In this document: in pieces, positions 1 to 6,544 of the stretch | Position numbering within the stretch: position 1 is the stretch's first letter | How the letters are laid out: each line of letters begins with the position of its first letter | Origin: Betaproteobacteria bacterium | GTDB taxonomy: Bacteria > Pseudomonadota > Gammaproteobacteria > Burkholderiales > Thiobacillaceae | Assembly (NCBI GenBank): GCA_016873905.1 | Contig: VGVU01000057.1 | Coordinates: 1 to 8,045 of the forward strand | Direction of reading: 5' to 3' | DNA length: 8,045 bases | Position numbers and translations under genes: made by a program | The notes under the pieces: model-generated | The model's input: only the letters and a program-made list of their open reading frames with translations | The model's database searches: none | Told to the model about the DNA's origin: nothing

Positions 1-308
1 GCGAGCAGGGCCTGGCCGATGGCGTTGTTGATCTTGTGCGCGCCGGTATGGTTAAGGTCTTCACGCTTCAGATAAATCTGTGCACCGCCGAGCGAATCGG
101 ATAGCCGCTTGGCGTGATAGATGGGGCTAGGCCGGCCCACATAGTGCTTCAACTCGTGGGCAAATTCGGCCTTGAAATCCGCATCGTCGCGAAAGCGTTC
201 GTACTCACGACGCAATTCATCGACCGCCGGAATCAGCGTTTCGGCCATGTAGATGCCGCCGTAGGGGCCAAAATGGCCCGTTACATCGGGCTGGTTATAT
301 GCCTGCAT
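1..308 (-). CDS. trpB: Tryptophan synthase beta subunit, N-terminal part (runs off the left edge)
   Basis: TrpB condenses indole with L-serine to make tryptophan, using PLP, in the cytoplasmic alpha2-beta2 complex with TrpA. Only the first 102 codons are present. Visible family features are the N-terminal GHFGPYGGIYMAETL block (residues 11-25), VGRPSPIYHA (57-66), YLKREDLNHTGAHK (79-92) and INNAIGQALL after it. Lys92, following His91, aligns with the PLP Schiff-base lysine (Lys87 in Salmonella TrpB). The ATG at 306-308 is preceded by AAGGA at 317-321 with 8 bases of spacing, a good ribosome binding site lying inside the end of trpF. The gene overlaps the trpF stop by 14 bases, so the two are probably translated together. 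Because the gene is cut off at the edge, the catalytic core beyond Lys92 and any following trpA cannot be seen. The identity is secure from the conserved blocks. Confidence 0.97.
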   Translation of the reverse strand, partial: MQAYNQPDVTGHFGPYGGIYMAETLIPAVDELRREYERFRDDADFKAEFAHELKHYVGRPSPIYHAKRLSDSLGGAQIYLKREDLNHTGAHKINNAIGQALL

Positions 309-915
309 TCCTGACTTCCTTGATGAAGGCCGCAATCTTGTCCGCGTCCTTGATACCTTTCTTGTCTGTCTCAACCCCACTCGACACATCCACTGCCCAC
401 GGCCGCACCTGACGAATTGCGGCGGCGACATTGGTGGCATTCAGTCCACCCGCCAACACACAGCGTGAGGCCATCTCAGCGGGGATCAGCGACCAGTCAA
501 AACTCTTACCGCAGCCCCCAAAGGCCTCCGTCGGGGTGTCCAGCAACAGGCCAGCCGCGTCGAGATACGGGGCCGCTGATTGTACCAAACCCTCCCCGGC
601 CCTGACCGGCAACGCCTTCAGATAACGCACCCCAAACTGACGACAAAAATCGGCCGTCTCATGACCGTGAAATTGCAGCAGATCCGGGCGCACGGTTTGC
701 AAGACGGTCTCAACCTCAGCAATCTCCGGGTTCACAAACAGGGCCACCGTGGTCACAAAGGGCGGCAAGGCCGTAACGATGGCCTGCGCCGCCGCCACGC
801 TCACGGCACGCGGGCTTGGCGGATAGAACACCAGACCAATGGCATCCGCGCCCAGATGGGCACACGCCAGACCATCTTCGACACGGGTGATGCCGCAAAT
901 CTTGATGCGCGTCAT
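295..915 (-). CDS. trpF: Phosphoribosylanthranilate isomerase
   Basis: TrpF converts N-(5-phosphoribosyl)anthranilate to CdRP by Amadori rearrangement, the third step of tryptophan synthesis, in the cytoplasm. The 206-residue length is normal for a monofunctional TIM-barrel TrpF. The N-terminal motif KICGIT places the general base at Cys7, and LLLD places the general acid at Asp126; both match the Thermotoga enzyme numbering. Phosphate-binding segments are visible as VLAGGLNATNV (153-163) and AVDVSSGVE (174-182), followed by GIKD. The loop after Asp126 reads GGCGKSFDW where most homologues have GGTGK or GGSGK, a mild variation with no obvious consequence. The ATG at 913-915 overlaps the truA stop in an ATGA junction (912-915) and has no convincing Shine-Dalgarno, so initiation probably depends on coupling to truA. 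The stop lies inside trpB. Confidence is very high. Confidence 0.97.
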   Translation of the reverse strand: MTRIKICGITRVEDGLACAHLGADAIGLVFYPPSPRAVSVAAAQAIVTALPPFVTTVALFVNPEIAEVETVLQTVRPDLLQFHGHETADFCRQFGVRYLKALPVRAGEGLVQSAAPYLDAAGLLLDTPTEAFGGCGKSFDWSLIPAEMASRCVLAGGLNATNVAAAIRQVRPWAVDVSSGVETDKKGIKDADKIAAFIKEVRNAGI

Positions 916-1715
916 GGAATCAGGGGGCTTTCAGGCAAGACATGGCGCGGATCATAGCGCACTGCCGTCAGATAAAGCCCGTCCGGCGCAAAGGTTGCCG
1001 CCGCGCGGCAACGATCACGGCCCGCCAGCGTCTCGGCCATCCACTCGGGCGGGCGGCGGCCCTGCCCCACCCAGACCAGCGCACCGACCAGGTTACGAAT
1101 CTGGTGCTGCAAAAAGGCGTTGGCACAAAAGGTGAATTCCAGCATGGCGCCCTCCTGCGTCATTTCCACCCTGCGCATCTCGCGCACCGGTGACTTGGCC
1201 TGACACTCGGCGGCACGGAAGGCGGAAAAATCATGGGTCCCAATCAGGCAACGGCTGGCCGCCTGCATCGCTGCGACATCGAGGGCGTCATGCACCCAAC
1301 CCACTCGCCCCGCCAAGATCGCCGGAGGCACCGAGCGCATCAGCAAGCGGTAGCGATACTCCCGCTCCAAGGCCCCAAAGCGCGCATGAAAATCGCTTTC
1401 CACCTGCCGCGCCCAGAGCACCACCACGCCCGGCGGCAGATGGGCGTTCACCCCACGCACCCAGGCGCTTTCCGGACGGGCGTTCAGCGCATCAAAATGC
1501 ACGACCTGACCCGTAGCATGAACGCCGGCATCGGTACGCCCGGCCACGAAGGTGGCGAGCGGCCCACCATGAATCTGCGCCAACGCCGCCTCCAGGACAT
1601 CCTGCACCCCGCAACCCCCGGGCTGAGTCTGCCATCCGCAAAAGGCGCGGCCGTTGTATTCCAACCCCAGGGCAATGCGGCGTAGATCTGACATCGGACT
1701 CAACGGTTGATCCAT
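912..1715 (-). CDS. truA: tRNA pseudouridine(38-40) synthase
   Basis: TruA isomerises uridine to pseudouridine at positions 38-40 of the anticodon stem-loop of many tRNAs; the family works as a cytoplasmic homodimer without cofactor. The 267-residue product shows IALGLEYNG (14-22), the catalytic GRTDAGVHATGQVVHF block (59-74) with catalytic Asp62, the FHARF segment, the FSAFRAAECQ motif, and the C-terminal NAFLQHQIRNLVGALVWVG helix. The start is uncertain. ATG at 1715 lies inside the upstream EcfT-like gene (16-base overlap) and follows a G-run only 3 bases away. An in-frame ATG at 1694, five bases past that gene's stop, would give a product starting MSDLRRIALG, also normal for the family. 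Either way translation is likely coupled to the upstream gene. The downstream end overlaps trpF by 4 bases. The truA-trpF adjacency is common in proteobacteria and suggests no shared function. Confidence 0.96.
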   Translation of the reverse strand: MDQPLSPMSDLRRIALGLEYNGRAFCGWQTQPGGCGVQDVLEAALAQIHGGPLATFVAGRTDAGVHATGQVVHFDALNARPESAWVRGVNAHLPPGVVVLWARQVESDFHARFGALEREYRYRLLMRSVPPAILAGRVGWVHDALDVAAMQAASRCLIGTHDFSAFRAAECQAKSPVREMRRVEMTQEGAMLEFTFCANAFLQHQIRNLVGALVWVGQGRRPPEWMAETLAGRDRCRAAATFAPDGLYLTAVRYDPRHVLPESPLIP

Positions 1716-2305
1716 ACGCCCCCCAAAAGGGTCGCCACCGCAGCAATAACGGCCCAGTCACGGCGATTCAACGCACGCCGGGCAAGTTTGATGGTCTCAG
1801 GGGGCGACAACGGCGGACGGGACTGCGACAGGATCGCCATCGCCTCCCGGAGGCCCGGCGGATTTTCCATGGCGCGCAAGGTCAGGGCCAGACGCACGGC
1901 AATGCGCTCCGCATCGACCCCGAGACGGCGCAAGGGATAAATCAGGCTCAACAAGCCTGTCAACAGAGCCGGCGTATCCAGGGCCAAGACCCAAAGATCC
2001 AGCAGGCTCAATAACAGCAGTAAACGCGTGGCCTGCAACAGCCCGGCCGCAACCCCCTCAACGGTTGGGGTCCACGCACCCAACGCCAACCAGAGGGGCT
2101 CACCCGGCAAGACCCAGGCATAACTCACGAACAACATCAGGAACAGCCAGCGGGTACGGCGCAGGAGCTGTAACAGGGATCGGCGCCGCGGCCAATGCAG
2201 GGCCAAAACCACAAGCGTCAGCCATGGGATCAGGATGGCAGGAAGAAGCGGTACCAATACAGCCAGAAAAACATAAACCGTGATCCGCGCAGCGGGGTGA
2301 ATCAC
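1700..2305 (-). CDS. Small polytopic membrane protein, EcfT/CbiQ-like
   Basis: This 201-residue protein is strongly hydrophobic. Likely membrane segments are residues 8-37 (probably a helical pair), 52-68, 84-109 and 184-199, with an Arg-rich cytoplasmic stretch at 40-52. The segment YPLRRLGVDAERIAVRLALT (123-142) resembles the conserved region of energy-coupling factor T components, whose family role is to link a substrate-binding S component to paired ABC ATPases. However, it is shorter than the usual 230-270 residues, I see no Ala-Arg-Gly or Ala-Arg-Ser ATPase-coupling motif after that region, and no ATPase or S component lies nearby. Its function is therefore open: it may be a divergent or repurposed EcfT-like protein. 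The start is GTG at 2303-2305; AAGGGG at 2314-2319, overlapping the fimV stop, gives an 8-base spacing. It sits 12 bases after fimV and overlaps truA by 16 bases, so it is firmly part of the transcription unit. Confidence 0.8.
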   Translation of the reverse strand: MIHPAARITVYVFLAVLVPLLPAILIPWLTLVVLALHWPRRRSLLQLLRRTRWLFLMLFVSYAWVLPGEPLWLALGAWTPTVEGVAAGLLQATRLLLLLSLLDLWVLALDTPALLTGLLSLIYPLRRLGVDAERIAVRLALTLRAMENPPGLREAMAILSQSRPPLSPPETIKLARRALNRRDWAVIAAVATLLGGVWINR

Positions 2306-2313
2306 CTCCCGTG

Positions 2314-2319
2314 CCCCTT
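2314..2319 (-). promoter_or_regulatory. Ribosome binding site supporting the GTG start of the EcfT-like gene
   Basis: The minus strand reads TAAGGGG here: the fimV TAA stop runs into an AAGGGG Shine-Dalgarno-like sequence, 8 bases before GTG at 2305. A second purine run, GGGAG, touches the GTG itself and is too close to serve it. No in-frame ATG lies near the N-terminus, so the GTG is the best start. This is a reading of spacing only. Confidence 0.5.
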
Positions 2320-3688
2320 AGCGATCCAAGGCATCAAGCATCCGGCGAGCCTCGGCCTGATCCATCGTATGGCCCCGGGCGAGGACCTCGTTCAGTACGG
2401 AACGCGCCGCCTCACGCTCGCCCAATACCAAATGCGCCCGGGCCAGGCTAAGACCGTTCTCCGGCCCCATTCCGCTAGCGGGGGCTGCCAGATCCAGATT
2501 CAGGCCCGCCAATCCGGGCAAGACAACCTCCGGGCCCTTTGGCCGCGCCCTGAGTCCAGATCCCAGGCGATAACCGCCCCAGAACAAGGCCGGCAGCAAA
2601 ATCAAGGCCAACAAACCCAAGACCTGCGGCGAGCTGATCGCCCATGTCTTCTCTTCCACCGGCAGATCGAGCAGGGCCTTGTTCGCCTGCCGAGCCGCCA
2701 GCAAGCGCTGCAGGTCCTGTATCGATTTTTCCAACACCGCAATACGGGCCTCGGCCTCCTCAAGGGCATGGGCGCGCGCCGTCACCTCTTCTTCAATGGA
2801 CTGAAGGGCGGGCTGCCCAGCCTGGCCGTGTTTCGCCTTCCCCGCGTCGCCCCGCGAGATTCGGACCGTATCGCGCGGCAGTCCCGCCTTCGGGGCCTCC
2901 GCGAGCGCGGCCGTTACCTTGCCGCTCACCACGGTAGCGCCCGACATGAGCTCGCCCAGACGCTGCACCGCCACGCCTTCCGGGATGGCGGCAAGAACGC
3001 CTGGATCGGGAATTTGCAGGTCTACCGATTGGCGCAGACGATGGATGTCCTGCTGCACGAAGGCCTTCGGATTGGCCTCATAGAGCCCGTATGCGCGCTG
3101 GCTGAAACTGGTCCCCGGGAGAGGCAATTGCTGCGCAATACGCGACAGCGAATCGCCGGGGCGCACCGGCCAGACAGCAGCGGGCTTGGCGTGGGGACTC
3201 CCCGGTGCAGCGACCGCTGGGTCCGCCTTCGGTTGCGCCGTGGCGATTTCCGGTAGTGCATCCGGTAATGCAATAGGCGTGGGCGCCGCCACCCGACGCG
3301 GCTCGATCAGCAAGACATACTCGCGCAGCACCCGGCCGGCCGACCAACGGACCTCCAACAACAAATCCAGATGCGGATCCGTTACCGCCGCTGGAGTCGC
3401 CACCCGCAACACCGGCAAGGCACCGCCCCGATCGACCTCCAGGGTCAGTGTCTCGATGATCGGGCGGCGTACCAAACGCAGAAGCTGATAGGCCTCGGCC
3501 GAGGCATTGGCCGGGCGAAGCTGCTCCAGTTCGGCATCGGTATAGGCCGTAATCGGGATCAGCGCGCGTAACGGCTCACCCAGCGCCGAGTCAATCTGAA
3601 TACGCCCCAGTTCCAGGGCCCGCGCCGGCCATGCCCACGCCGCCGCCAGAAAGGCCAGGACCAGAAAGAGGGCGCGGGGTGTGCGCAC
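2318..3688 (-). CDS. fimV: FimV-family LysM peptidoglycan-binding polar scaffold protein, compact form
   Basis: FimV proteins are inner-membrane, periplasm-facing scaffolds that bind peptidoglycan and, in Pseudomonas, organise polar type IV pilus assembly, type II secretion and cAMP signalling. In this 456-residue protein, residues 1-24 form a signal peptide (Arg-rich start, hydrophobic core, ARA cleavage site). Residues 25-133 match the FimV N-terminal domain (LELGRIQIDSALGEPLRALI). A LysM module spans about 172-228 (PVRPGDSLSRIAQQL to DLQIP). A coiled coil covers about 297-337, a transmembrane helix 354-376, and a FimV C-terminal cytoplasmic domain about 411-456 (LARAHLVLGEREAARSVLNE), which in the family contacts partners. 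Well-studied FimV proteins are roughly twice as long, with a long acidic middle section that is missing here. The start is GTG at 3686-3688, 7 bases after asd, without a clear Shine-Dalgarno; the signal peptide begins immediately, which supports it. Confidence 0.9.
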   Translation of the reverse strand: MRTPRALFLVLAFLAAAWAWPARALELGRIQIDSALGEPLRALIPITAYTDAELEQLRPANASAEAYQLLRLVRRPIIETLTLEVDRGGALPVLRVATPAAVTDPHLDLLLEVRWSAGRVLREYVLLIEPRRVAAPTPIALPDALPEIATAQPKADPAVAAPGSPHAKPAAVWPVRPGDSLSRIAQQLPLPGTSFSQRAYGLYEANPKAFVQQDIHRLRQSVDLQIPDPGVLAAIPEGVAVQRLGELMSGATVVSGKVTAALAEAPKAGLPRDTVRISRGDAGKAKHGQAGQPALQSIEEEVTARAHALEEAEARIAVLEKSIQDLQRLLAARQANKALLDLPVEEKTWAISSPQVLGLLALILLPALFWGGYRLGSGLRARPKGPEVVLPGLAGLNLDLAAPASGMGPENGLSLARAHLVLGEREAARSVLNEVLARGHTMDQAEARRMLDALDR

Positions 3689-3695
3689 AGCGAAT

Positions 3696-4808
3696 TCAGG
3701 CTTCGAGCAGAATGCGCAACATACGCCGCAACGGCTCGGCTGCGCCCCACAGCAACTGGTCGCCCACCGTGAAGGCGCTCAAATACTGCGGCCCCATGGT
3801 CAGTTTGCGCATGCGCCCCACCGGCACCGTCAGCGTCCCGGTCACGGCCGCGGGAGTCAGTTGCTCCATGGTGATCTGGCGGTCGTTGGGAACCACCTTC
3901 ACCCAGTCGTTATGCGCCGCAATGATGCCGTGAATCTCATCCAGCGGCACATCCTGGGTCAGCTTGATGGTCAACGCCTGCGAGTGGCAGCGCATGGCGC
4001 CCACGCGCACGCAGAGGCCGTCGATCGGAATCTGCTGATCGGAACGACCAAGGATCTTGTTGGCCTCAACCTGGGCCTTCCATTCTTCCTTGGATTGGCC
4101 CGATTCCAGCTGCACATCAATCCACGGGATCAGGCTGGCGGCCAGCGGCACCGGCCAGGCATCGAGCGGATAACGGTCAGAACGCAGGAAGTCGGTGACC
4201 TTCCGGTCGATCTCCAAAATCGCGGAGGCCGGATCGTCGAGCAGTGGCTTGACCTCGGCGTTCACCGCGCCCATCTGTTGCAGCAACTCGCGCATGTTGC
4301 GCGCCCCGGCGCCCGAGGCCGCCTGATAGGTTTGCGGCGCAACCCACTCAATCAGACCTTTCTCAAACAGGCCGCCAATGGCCATGAGCATCAGTGACAC
4401 CGTGCAGTTACCACCGACGAAGGTCTTCACCCCCTTGGCAATGCCGTCCTGAATGACCTTCTTGTTGACCGGATCAAGGATGATGATGGCGTCATCTTTC
4501 ATGCGCAGCGTCGATGCAGCATCAATCCAGTAGCCCTTCCAGCCAGAGGCCATCAGCTGCGGATAGACCTCTTTGGTGTAATCACCGCCCTGGCAGGTAA
4601 TGATGATATCCATCGCCGAAAGCTCGGCGATGCTGTTGGCATCCTTCAGCGGCGGCACCTCTTTGCCAATATTCGGGCCCTTGCCGCCAACATTTGAGGT
4701 GGTAAAGAACACCGGCTCGATGTGCGCAAAATCATTCTCTGCCTGCATGCGGCCCATGAGCACCGAGCCCACCATACCGCGCCAACCAATCAGACCTACT
4801 TTTTTCAT
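3696..4808 (-). CDS. asd: Aspartate-semialdehyde dehydrogenase
   Basis: Asd reduces L-aspartyl-4-phosphate to L-aspartate 4-semialdehyde with NADPH, the branch point to lysine and diaminopimelate, methionine, threonine and isoleucine. The 370-residue length and sequence match the Gram-negative class typified by E. coli (367 residues). Visible features are the nucleotide-binding GWRGMVGSVL (8-17), the catalytic cysteine in GGNCTVSLM (Cys135), Gln162 in YQAASGAGARNM, Glu241, and Arg268 and His275 in CVRVGAMRCHSQALT; these correspond to the E. coli active-site set. ATG at 4806-4808 is preceded by AAAGGA at 4818-4823 with 9 bases of spacing. The gene follows leuB by 18 bases and precedes fimV by 7. 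leuB-asd linkage is common in beta- and gammaproteobacteria. No anomalies are seen; confidence is very high. Confidence 0.98.
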   Translation of the reverse strand: MKKVGLIGWRGMVGSVLMGRMQAENDFAHIEPVFFTTSNVGGKGPNIGKEVPPLKDANSIAELSAMDIIITCQGGDYTKEVYPQLMASGWKGYWIDAASTLRMKDDAIIILDPVNKKVIQDGIAKGVKTFVGGNCTVSLMLMAIGGLFEKGLIEWVAPQTYQAASGAGARNMRELLQQMGAVNAEVKPLLDDPASAILEIDRKVTDFLRSDRYPLDAWPVPLAASLIPWIDVQLESGQSKEEWKAQVEANKILGRSDQQIPIDGLCVRVGAMRCHSQALTIKLTQDVPLDEIHGIIAAHNDWVKVVPNDRQITMEQLTPAAVTGTLTVPVGRMRKLTMGPQYLSAFTVGDQLLWGAAEPLRRMLRILLEA

Positions 4809-4826
4809 CTCTCAATTTCCTTTGAA

Positions 4827-5891
4827 TTACAGCGCCGAAACCACGGCATCACCCATCGCCGAGCAGGATGTCTTTTGCGTGCCCTCGGTCCAGATATCAG
4901 CGGTACGATAGCCCGCAGCGATGACCTTCTTCACCGCATTATCAATGCGGTTAAAGCTGGCCTCATCGTTGAAAGTGTATTTGAACATCATTGCCACCGA
5001 CAAAATGGTGGCCAGCGGATTGGCCACATCCTTGCCCGCAATATCCGGCGCCGAGCCGTGGCTGGGCTCGTACATGCCCTTGTTGTTCGCGTCCAGCGAG
5101 GCCGACGGCAGCATCCCAATCGAACCGGTCAGCATCGACGCCTCGTCGGACAAAATATCACCGAAGATGTTGCCGGTGACCATGACATCAAACTGTTTCG
5201 GTGCGCGCACCAGTTGCATGGCCGCGTTGTCCACATACATATGACTCAGTTCGACCTCCGGATATTCCTTGGCCAACTCGATCATCACCTGCCGCCACAA
5301 CTCGGTCGTCTCCAGCACATTGGCCTTGTCAACCGAGCAGACCTTTTTGTTCCGCTTCATGGCGATATCGAAGGCCACGCGACCGATGCGGCGAATCTCG
5401 GATTCGTTGTAACGCATGGTGTTGATGCCCTCGCGCTCGCCATTCTCCAGGGTCGAGATGCCGCGCGGCTGACCAAAATAGATGTCGCCGGTCAGCTCGC
5501 GCACGATCATCAGGTCCAGACCCGACACCACCTCGGGCTTCAGGGTCGAGGCGGAGGCGAGTTCCGGATAAAGCAGCGCCGGACGCAGGTTGGCGAACAG
5601 ATTCAGCCCCTTGCGGATGCGCAGCAGGCCGCGCTCCGGACGCTGGTCACGCGGCAAGGTGTCGTATTTCCAGTCGCCGACCGCACCCAGCAACACCGCG
5701 TCAGCCTCCTGCGACAGCTTCAGCGTCGCCTCCGGCAACGGATCGCCCGCCGCCTCATAGCCCGCACCGCCGATGGGCGCATATTCCATCTCGATCTTCA
5801 GGCCGTCGGCCTTCAAGCGATCCAATACCTTGACCGCCTGAGCGACGATCTCCGGACCAATGCCGTCACCCGGCAAGACTGCGATTTTCAT
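4827..5891 (-). CDS. leuB: 3-isopropylmalate dehydrogenase
   Basis: LeuB oxidises and decarboxylates (2R,3S)-3-isopropylmalate with NAD+ to give 2-oxoisocaproate, the last leucine-specific step before transamination. From the ATG at 5889-5891 the protein has 354 residues, normal for the family. Visible features are PGDGIGPE (7-14), the substrate-binding arginines in RIRKGLNLFANLRPA (Arg91, Arg93, Arg103) and Arg131, the catalytic Tyr138 in TGDIYFGQPRG, Lys189 in SVDKANV, the metal-binding aspartates Asp221, Asp245 and Asp249, and the dehydrogenase signature NIFGDILSDEASMLTGSIGM (241-260). HGSAPDIAG (278-286) belongs to the NAD site. A longer reading from TTG at 5909 would overlap leuD, but the ATG has a strong AAGGAAG site and gives the usual N-terminus, so I chose it. 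It lies 10 bases after leuD. Confidence is very high. Confidence 0.98.
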   Translation of the reverse strand: MKIAVLPGDGIGPEIVAQAVKVLDRLKADGLKIEMEYAPIGGAGYEAAGDPLPEATLKLSQEADAVLLGAVGDWKYDTLPRDQRPERGLLRIRKGLNLFANLRPALLYPELASASTLKPEVVSGLDLMIVRELTGDIYFGQPRGISTLENGEREGINTMRYNESEIRRIGRVAFDIAMKRNKKVCSVDKANVLETTELWRQVMIELAKEYPEVELSHMYVDNAAMQLVRAPKQFDVMVTGNIFGDILSDEASMLTGSIGMLPSASLDANNKGMYEPSHGSAPDIAGKDVANPLATILSVAMMFKYTFNDEASFNRIDNAVKKVIAAGYRTADIWTEGTQKTSCSAMGDAVVSAL

Positions 5892-5896
5892 TCTAA

Positions 5897-5903
5897 CTTC
5901 CTT
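5897..5903 (-). promoter_or_regulatory. Ribosome binding site that decides the leuB start
   Basis: The minus strand reads AAGGAAG, beginning within the leuD TAA stop codon and followed by TTAGA and then ATG at 5891. The core AAGGA is 7 bases from the ATG. This supports the ATG over the upstream in-frame TTG at 5909, which would precede this site. Confidence 0.75.
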
Positions 5904-6540
5904 ATACAAATAACCAGGGGGTCACCTGACGACGCGCATTCTCATACTCACAAATCGCATCGGTAAATTGCAGGGTAATGCCAATGTCATCCAGACCGTT
6001 GAGCAAACGGTGCCGCCGCTCGGCATCCACATCGAAGGAAAACACCTCGCCGCTCGGCGTGGTCACGGTTTGTGCAGCGAGATCAATCTGTAACTTGTAG
6101 CCCTCAGTCGCTACCGTTTCAGCAAATAGCTTATCAACAACTTCCGCATCAAGAACAATGGGTAACAATCCATTCTTAAAGCAGTTGTTGTAGAAAATGT
6201 CCGCAAAGGATGGGGCGATGATGGCGCGAAAACCGTAGTCTTCCAGGGCCCAGGGCGCGTGCTCGCGACTGGAACCGCAACCGAAATTTTCCCGCGCCAG
6301 GAGCACGGCCGCACCCTGGTAACGCGGCTGATTCAACACAAAATCAGGATTCAGCGGACGCTGGCTACAGTCCTGTCCCGGCTCACCATGATCGAGGTAA
6401 CGCCACTCGTCAAAGGCATTGGGACCAAAGCCTGAACGCTTGATTGATTTCAAGAACTGCTTGGGGATGATGGCATCGGTATCCACATTGGCGCGATCCA
6501 GGGGAGAAACCAATCCATCAATAGAAACAAAAGGTTGCAT
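5902..6540 (-). CDS. leuD: 3-isopropylmalate dehydratase small subunit
   Basis: LeuD is the small (swivel-domain) subunit of isopropylmalate isomerase, which with LeuC interconverts 2- and 3-isopropylmalate. The 212-residue protein begins MQPFVSIDGLVSPLDRANVD and shows TDAIIPKQFL (21-30), the substrate-loop motif FGCGSSREHAPWAL (86-99) and IFYNNCFKNGLLP (115-127). Length and blocks are typical of the proteobacterial family. The ATG at 6538-6540 is chosen over an in-frame TTG at 6588 because the extra 16 residues are unlike LeuD and lie over another small ORF. There is no Shine-Dalgarno before this ATG (AAATAACGCT), so translation probably depends on ribosomes finishing the small ORF four bases upstream. 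Codons for about residues 121-147 are AT-rich and unusual for this window (GGA, TTG, TTA, CTA, GTA) although the protein sequence stays conserved. Confidence 0.97.
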   Translation of the reverse strand: MQPFVSIDGLVSPLDRANVDTDAIIPKQFLKSIKRSGFGPNAFDEWRYLDHGEPGQDCSQRPLNPDFVLNQPRYQGAAVLLARENFGCGSSREHAPWALEDYGFRAIIAPSFADIFYNNCFKNGLLPIVLDAEVVDKLFAETVATEGYKLQIDLAAQTVTTPSGEVFSFDVDAERRHRLLNGLDDIGITLQFTDAICEYENARRQVTPWLFV

Positions 6541-6544
6541 AGCG

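Noticed and set aside
1719..1724. G-run before truA as a firm ribosome binding site
   Set aside because: It is only three bases from the ATG and is a plain G run, so it cannot decide between the 1715 and 1694 starts.
2195..3256. A 353-codon open frame on the plus strand opposite fimV and the EcfT-like gene
   Set aside because: It is antisense to FimV domains that are conserved in the minus-strand frame, and it has Gln/Arg-rich low-information composition with no motif.
3681..4397. A 238-codon open frame on the plus strand opposite asd
   Set aside because: The minus-strand frame has intact Asd active-site blocks; this one is a His-rich shadow.
5892..5909. Extended leuB start at TTG
   Set aside because: It would overlap leuD and precede the strong AAGGAAG site; the ATG at 5891 gives the normal family N-terminus.
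4722..5966. A 414-codon open frame on the plus strand opposite leuB
   Set aside because: It lies antisense to a clearly conserved leuB, and its His/Gln/Arg-rich composition is typical of an antisense shadow in GC-biased coding DNA. No domain is recognisable.
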